64,000 nt of DNA, taken from Rhizophagus irregularis (Eukaryota > Glomeromycota > Glomeromycetes > Glomerales > Glomeraceae). Below the pieces are notes generated by a model, which saw nothing but the letters and a program-made list of their open reading frames with translations, was not told the DNA's origin and ran no database searches. Of the stretch, positions 58,324 through 64,000 are shown piece by piece (within the stretch, counting starts at the first letter, position 1; every line of letters begins with the position of its first letter). Location of the stretch: assembly GCF_026210795.1 (NCBI RefSeq), contig NC_089447.1, positions 1,304,501-1,368,500 on the forward strand. Direction: 5' to 3'. A program made the translations under genes and the position numbers.

Positions 58324-58627
58324 CATCATGATAAAAATTACGGGGTGAAAAGGGAGGATAACAAATTAATCAGACGAAGTCTTATTGACTAGGTCCAAGG
58401 AAGAGCCACCAGAAATGGAGCTAATAAATCTTTCAATAGAGCCGGATAAGTGATCAAATTTGTTATTTAAAGATCGTTGAAAGGAATAAATTTCAGCATG
58501 TTCTTTATTAATAGTATCTTCATCAGCAGTTTCGGGAATGGGAGAGGAGGAAATGTTGAAGTGGAAAGCAGAGGCCATTGGAGGAGGGAGAGCCGGGTCA
58601 GAAAAAAACCTAGTTGAAGTGGGCGGG

Positions 58628-60941
58628 TTAGATTGTGTTATATAAGGGGGTGCTTTGGTGATTATCAACTAGCATGTGTGGGGAATCATTAGGATCAGGT
58701 GTGAGAACATCATCTTGCTTATGTCCAAAAACACGAAGTTCCAGCTGAGACATCCTTTGGTCAGCTAATTCAAGAGCATGTATTCTAGCACGTACACTAG
58801 CCATATCTTCTTGAAGGCTTTTAAGCACTGAAAGGATCTCTTGAATTTGGGAGCAATTGACATCGACCAATGGGGGATTGTGGCCAGATGAGTTAGGTGC
58901 GGCGGTAGTATGACGCTGGGAAGTGGAAAAGGAGACTGAACGGTCTTTACCTTTACGCTCATTAGATCGAGAACACTGAGCAGATTGACTAGGATTAGTG
59001 GGATCAGCAGAATTAGGTGAGGAGGGATTGTTGATATTGTTATTTTTCCGTCCAGTATTATTAGCTGAATGGTTATGCTGTCGAGAATTGGAACGATCTT
59101 TGGATTGAGAACGTGAGCATTGTCTACTGCGATTAGCAGAAGAATTATTATTATTAGATTGGCCAATATTGAAGCGTTCTTTTAAGTGTGCAATGGGGTT
59201 ACGAGTACATGAACGACCTCTAGAGTTGTTTAAAGGACATGCAGTGGGGCGCAACTGAGTTTGCCGCATCTATGGCAAAGCTTGTTGGTATTCTCTGGGA
59301 GTTCCCATTGGAGTCTATGACCTTGTAAGGCAACAGACTGTTCCATCGCAGAGTCCATCATTTGTTGTGATTTAAAAGTGATGTAAGCCCATCTTTTAGG
59401 TTTGTAAGAATTGAGGGACAGAGGAATATTAATGGCCATAGCACCAATTGCTCGTACCAAGGGCGCTAAATGCACATCTTTGGTGTTGGGAGGGAGCTGA
59501 GACAAAACAGTGACAAATTCACGACATGATTTCTTTTGATCAAGGGTAAGAGAACATGGCATAATGCGTAAACAAGTGGAATAACAATAAATTGCTCACT
59601 GCTTGTCAAAGAAGTGCTGGATGGAAGAAGCGTCATCGTAAACAATGCGAGCTTGTTGGACTTTTGCATTAGCACGTGTATGAAGATGACAGAATTGTAT
59701 GTTGCCGTATTTTTTGAAAAGAGCAATAACATCTTCTTTCTTGATGAAGAACGGGATATCAGTGACTTGGATAGCACAAAGATCTTCATCAGTTCAGAGT
59801 TGCTGTGGGTCGTGTAGGAAAAATTGGAGATCGGCAAGTAGGGATGGTAAAGTCCTAGGTCCTGGACCTAAAGACTTGGTCTTAGGACCTGGTCTGCAGA
59901 TCTTTAGGTCTAAATTTTGGACCAGAAGCGGACCAGGTCCTAAAAAGTCCTAGCCAATAAGGTTATAAGAGATCCATATGTTTAAATTATATATATAATT
60001 TGCTGTAAATTTGATTTTAAGTAATTATAAATTATAAAAAAGTGCATTGCAATATTGCAATACAATTTTTATATTATTAAAGTCATATAAAAAATGAGTT
60101 GTGATATTGCGATTCACATTTTTATATTAAATCATATAAAAAGGTGAATCGCAATACCGCAACTCACTTTTTTTATATAAAATCAATATAAAAAAGTGAA
60201 TCGCAATACCGCAACTCACTTTTTTTTATATAAAATCAATATAAAAAAGTGAATTCCAATATCGCAACTCTCTTTTTTTATATTTAGTTATTACTAAATT
60301 CATAAAATCTATAAATAACTTAATCAGGACCAGGTCCAGGGACCAGGTCCAAGACTGGTCCTAACAGGACCTGGTCCGCAAGTCCATTCAATAGGACTTA
60401 TAGGTCCCAGGACCAGGACCGGACCAGGACCAACCTAACCATCCCTATCGGCAAGATCATCATGTCAGAGAGAAAAGCAGGCATCACGTTCTTTGGTCGA
60501 ATTAAAGTGGATAACTAATCTTTTAAGGTCACCAGAACCAGAAATGCGGGCACAGCCAGTATATGAATGGTAAGTTTCTAAAAGGAGGTTGTTGACAGCA
60601 TCAATCATAGCGGGAGGAGGAGGAGACGCATCTAGGGGGGAAGTTTCTTTGTCCTTTGGAGCATGCATGGACGTGTCTGTACCAGACATGACAGAATTAG
60701 GCGCAGAAGGCGCAGCAGTATCTTTGGGAAGAGGATATGAAAAATTGTCAGCATTATTTTGTTGAGGAGGAGTAGTATTACTTTCTCCAGCATCTGCCGC
60801 TGAGTCGGTGATGAAGTCTTCTTCCATGGAGTTTTTAGAGAGCATACGGGTACGTTTGGAAGGGTTGTTTTGTTTGTCTTTACGCTTAGCAGGACTCCCT
60901 TTCGGGTTATTGCCAGCTTTATTAGCACTTTTATTAGTCAT
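58628..60941 (-). pseudogene. LINE ORF1, RNA-binding gag-like protein
   Basis: Starts ATG 60941 (MTNKSANKAGNN). It has a basic, Ser/Pro-rich N-terminus. Two RNA-recognition-like segments follow: HSYTGCARISGSGDLKRLVI.FNSTKERDAC and IQVTDIPFFIKKEDVIALFKKYGNI. A cysteine cluster CHRCGKLSCAPLH (about 59255), a Ser/Arg/Asn-rich tail and a coiled coil (IQEILSVLKSLQEDMASVRARIHALE) come after. Breaks: a hAT MITE at 59839-60447, TGA just before it, TGA at 59778-59780 and 59605-59607, and a one-base frameshift at about 59235. The last part (58668-58366) before ORF2 may be its C-terminus or a spacer. Confidence 0.7.
59839..60447. mobile_element. 609-bp hAT MITE in LINE ORF1
   Basis: Ends TAGGGATGGT / ACCATCCCTA-like (right end AACCATCCCTA) with the perfect 8-bp duplication TCGGCAAG (59831-59838, 60448-60455). 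Terminal zones are filled with GGACCTGGTCC motifs. The centre has four diverged copies of a TGAATCGCAATACCGCAACT unit (60050-60290). Confidence 0.9.
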
Positions 60942-61074
60942 GGTAGTAAAATATAAGGTTGTGTTAGTACAAAGAGTAAAAAAATTTCTTCCACGAAATT
61001 TTTGACCAAGGATCTACAAGAAAGAGTTGGCAGATCGGAATCTAAGTCACACTTTCAGCAAATTGGTCCATTTT

Positions 61075-61245
61075 TCAGGGGTTCAAAAAATCGTTTTTTG
61101 TAAATATCTCGGCATCCAGTGGTCCAATTTTGATGAACTATTTTTTAAATTGTAGAGCTAAATGAGGGCTACAAAATAAAAAAAAGTTCATTAAAATTTA
61201 ATCACTGAATGCTGAGATATTTACAAAAAACGATTTTTTGAGTTT
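61075..61245. repeat. Inverted repeat with ATATCTCGGCATCCA core
   Basis: AAAAAATCGTTTTTTGTAAA then TATCTCGGCATCCAGTG on the left is mirrored by CACTGAATGCTGAGATA then TTTACAAAAAACGATTTTTT on the right, around a 60-bp spacer. It shares the ATCTCGGCATCCA half-site with the hairpins at 46060-46545. Confidence 0.8.
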
Positions 61246-61613
61246 CAGCAAAAAGGGTATTTTGGGCCAAAAGTCCATTATGATCTTTATATTAGATATC
61301 CGGGGTCCTATTTTAAGCTGAAAAAAACGCTTTCATTATTGAAACTTTAAGCAAAACAAATATTGTAGAAGGAGTTGGATAAAGAAAGACTGAAAACATT
61401 TTACTGGATAACTGATAAACAATAAAGTGCTAATTTTTTTATTAAAAAATTAATTTTAAAGTGTATTTTTAAAAAAAAATCTAAGAAAATGAAAATGTTC
61501 AGATTTTATAAAGTCGTGTAAAGATGTTATGTTATTTTTATCGTTTGACTTTATTTATTATATGAAAGAAAGTGGGAAAAAAATGTGGCAGAAAAAAAAA
61601 ATGTAGTTACCTT

Positions 61614-61857
61614 TAAGGTTACTTGCCGAAACCTAGGGGTTTAGGCAAGATGGCGTTTTGCCAAAAAGTGAAATTCTGCTGAAACTATATTAAAGTTATA
61701 TTAAAAAACTGGCAAAACTTTGGAAAAAGGCGAAACTGCCAAAACTTATTATAAATGCTGAAACTGCCAAAACTCTGCCGAAACTATAATAAATCTATAG
61801 TAAAATTTTGACGAAACTAATCGTAAAATTTTGAAGAGGTTTAGACAAGCAACCTTA
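61614..61857. mobile_element. TAAGGTTGC hAT MITE, copy 4
   Basis: A 244-bp copy with the perfect 8-bp duplication GTTACCTT (61606-61613, 61858-61865). Confidence 0.9.
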
Positions 61858-61899
61858 GTTACCTTCCAGACCAATTTTGATCGTCACATGATCATTAGT

Positions 61900-62620
61900 G
61901 ATCATGTGGCTCTACCCCGCTTAACAACCCCCCAAAATAGGTATTTTTTGAAAAATTCAAAATGTCAAATTTTCAAATTGAAAATCATAGGATGGTCTTA
62001 CAATTTTGCAATCAGCTGTAAGGAATTGAATAAACAGATTTTTAACTTGATTTTTTACTAGTTTTTGAAAAATTCAAAATATCAAATTTTTAAATTAAAA
62101 AATCATAGGGTGGTCTTACAATTTTGCAATCAGCTATAATTGATAAATTATTTGCAAAAAATATCTATAATGAAGAGAATGTATCTAATATAGATAGTAA
62201 TATGATATAATAGATGATTTGCAAGGTCAATAATATTTATTAAATTTACACAAGTCAAAGAGGCGCAATTATTGCAGAATTTACCATTTTCCATTAAGGA
62301 CAATTGTGACACTATAGCGCGAAATTTTTGAATAATTTTAAGACAATTATAGCTGATTGCAAAATTGTAAGACCACTCTATGATTTTTAATTTGCTGTTT
62401 ATTCAACTCCTTAAATAAAAATAGAAATATATCATGATTCAATATAAATAAATTACTTTATTAATTTTAAGGAGTTAAAGTTATTACCAAAATAGGTATA
62501 ATAAACTTGCTTTTTTACTAATTCTTAAAAAATTCAAAATATCAAATTTTCAAATTGAAAATCATAGGGTGGTCGTACAATTTTGCAATCAGCTGTAAGT
62601 AATAATTTAGTGAAATTTTA
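61900..62620. repeat. Repeats of a 90-bp AT-rich unit
   Basis: AAATTCAAAATGTCAAATTT then GAAAATCATAGG.TGGTC and TACAATTTTGCAATCAGCTG occurs at about 61950-62025, 62065-62140 and 62525-62600, and inverted at about 62345-62395. The units flank non-coding DNA and may be ends of a decayed element. Confidence 0.65.
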
Positions 62621-62879
62621 GGATAATTTTAGACATAACATTTTCAAAGATAATTTAGTAATAATTTAGTGATAACAGTTCAACAATTTTGTACAATTGA
62701 GTGTAAACGTAGCATATTTATGACAATTAAACAACAATTTAGTGATAATGGTTTTGATAATTTTGTACAATTGAATATATTAAAACGGGTTTGATAATTT
62801 TAGACAATTAAGTGTAAACATAGCCTTTAACATTTTATTTATCAAAATGAGTCAAACGACTACAGAAAAATGTATAATT

Positions 62880-63184
62880 TATGACAAGTAGCAGGAAGAA
62901 AAGTAGAGAATTATGAATCTTCTCTTCAAGCTGTATTTAGAGACATATTTTTATTTAATAATCCAGCTTTTAATTGTGATGTATATTTAACTAAAGTATC
63001 TGATTATCAAGAATTACAACGAACAGAACCTGAAAAACAAGGAGCTTGGACAATTACCTCCTTTGAACAATTCCAATTTATGGCAAAATATAATGAACTG
63101 ACTCCAATATTAGTTAATTATTATGACACTATCCTTAACCAATTGATTAAAGAAGAGCCAGCATATCTAAATCAAACCCTATGA
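62880..63184 (+). pseudogene. Coding remnant of unknown type
   Basis: One frame of about 100 codons, without its own ATG, reads QVAGRKVENYESSLQAVFRD, IFLFNNPAFNCDVYLTK, EKQGAWTITSFEQFQFMAKY and ends YLNQTL with TGA at 63182-63184. Codon use and amino-acid mix look coding. A TGA just upstream of QVAG fits a lost Arg or Trp codon. No family is recognised. Confidence 0.4.
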
Positions 63185-63309
63185 AAAGTCTTTATACTTA
63201 AAATATACTTAAAATAAGTATCAATTTTAATTCACGATATACTTATAATATACCTAAAATGTATCTAAAATACTTTTAAAATATACTTTTAATGTACTTG
63301 TTTTTGTCC

Positions 63310-63706
63310 AAGTACTTAAATTATATTTAAAATATACTTAAACTAAAATTTAAGTACAATATAAGTGTATTTTTTGCATGTTTAAAATATTCTTAAAATG
63401 TGCTTAAAATATACTTAAATTTATACATGCTGCCCAAATTATTTTGGGATGCCATAATTATAATTTGGGATGTTGTAATTCATTCAATTTATATATAATT
63501 TACTATGTAAAGTGCCAAGATAATTTGGGATGTCATAATTGAATTTGGGATTTTACTTATAATTACGGCAGCCCAAAATAATTTGGGTGGCATGTATACT
63601 TAAATTGAAATTTAAGCACATTTTAAGAATATTTTAAACATGCAAAAAAAACACTTATATTGTACTTAAATTTTAGTTTAAGTATATTTTAAATATAATT
63701 AAGTAC
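63310..63706. repeat. Inverted-repeat element, about 130-bp arms
   Basis: The left arm (63313-63440: AAGTACTTAAATTATATTTA ... CATGCTGCCCAAATTATTTT) is mirrored by the right arm (63580-63706). In the loop, AATTTGGGATG is repeated. Non-coding; probably a MITE. Confidence 0.75.
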
Positions 63707-64000
63707 AGTCGCCACTGGCTATAACGAACCTTCTGTTCCAAGAGATTTGGTTCGGTATATAATGAATTCGATATGTAATATTTGTGTTATATACCGAACT
63801 GTTCGGTATATAAATTTTATCCAATAAAATTATAGATCATGATATTTTATAATTATTTTAATTTTATAACGTACTACAGTAATACAATTTTATTTAATTT
63901 TGTGCGACAATATTAACTTTAACGTTTATTCAAATAACATTATTGTATCGAAAGTAATGAAGATCAACCTGTTTTAAATTTTTTACAATCAATACCTTCA
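63707..64000. other. Window edge, start of a mariner-like repeat
   Basis: TACAGTCGCCACTGGCTATA then ACGAACC (63704 on) matches Tc1/mariner-type ends seen elsewhere, but the partner end would lie beyond the window. No gene. Confidence 0.45.

Overview
This is a eukaryotic, very AT-rich window. The genes are split by many short GT..AG introns and the intergenic DNA is saturated with DNA transposons, MITEs and LINE remnants. The gene set (ATG1 kinase with a C-terminal tail domain, Atg14/UVRAG family protein, cyclin H, RRP8, ZGPAT-like G-patch protein, ArfGAP-UBA protein, TMEM14), the intron style and the repeat content fit a fungus. My best guess is an arbuscular mycorrhizal fungus (Glomeromycotina, Rhizophagus-like). 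That taxon is an inference, not something the sequence proves.

Layout. 0.3-5.9 kb: a hAT-type element (8-bp target duplication) built of palindromic AACGTT arrays. Inside it sits a second element (TAA duplication) carrying a decayed, apparently unclassified DDE transposase gene. 6-25.6 kb: a roughly 1-kb tandem repeat (four units) heavily colonised by elements. One insertion stack is four deep: repeat unit > 8.5-kb hAT > Mutator-like element (9-bp duplication) > CACTG-ended element. The innermost element holds a splice-site-like repeat array and two tRNA-like sequences. The array also hosts a LINE copy, and it is followed by a long palindrome split by another hAT. 25.6-28 kb: AT-rich DNA with one MITE.

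28.1-43.3 kb is a compact host-gene island: TMEM14 (-), ATG14-like (+), ATG1 (-), cyclin H (-), RRP8 (+), ZGPAT-like (-), ArfGAP-UBA (+). I could read complete multi-exon models for all seven. Three pairs are divergent over 180-225 bp (TMEM14/ATG14, cyclin H/RRP8, ZGPAT/ArfGAP). ATG14 and ATG1, which act in the same autophagy pathway, lie tail to tail. Only two small MITEs sit inside the island, both between ATG1 and cyclin H.

43.9-64 kb is again transposon territory. It holds a mariner-like element containing tandem mini-exon-like units interrupted by a hAT, a dispersed hairpin family, a LINE with gag-like ORF1, endonuclease, reverse transcriptase and RNase H pieces broken by MITEs, a hAT transposase pseudogene, and a Tc1/mariner-type element whose two-exon transposase has a single nonsense codon.

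Most transposon genes are broken by TGA, TAG or TAA codons that are explained by C:G to T:A transitions, so methylation-type decay is likely. The seven host genes show no such stops. Gene models, target duplications and terminal repeats were read by eye; family names rest on recognised motifs and no database search was run.
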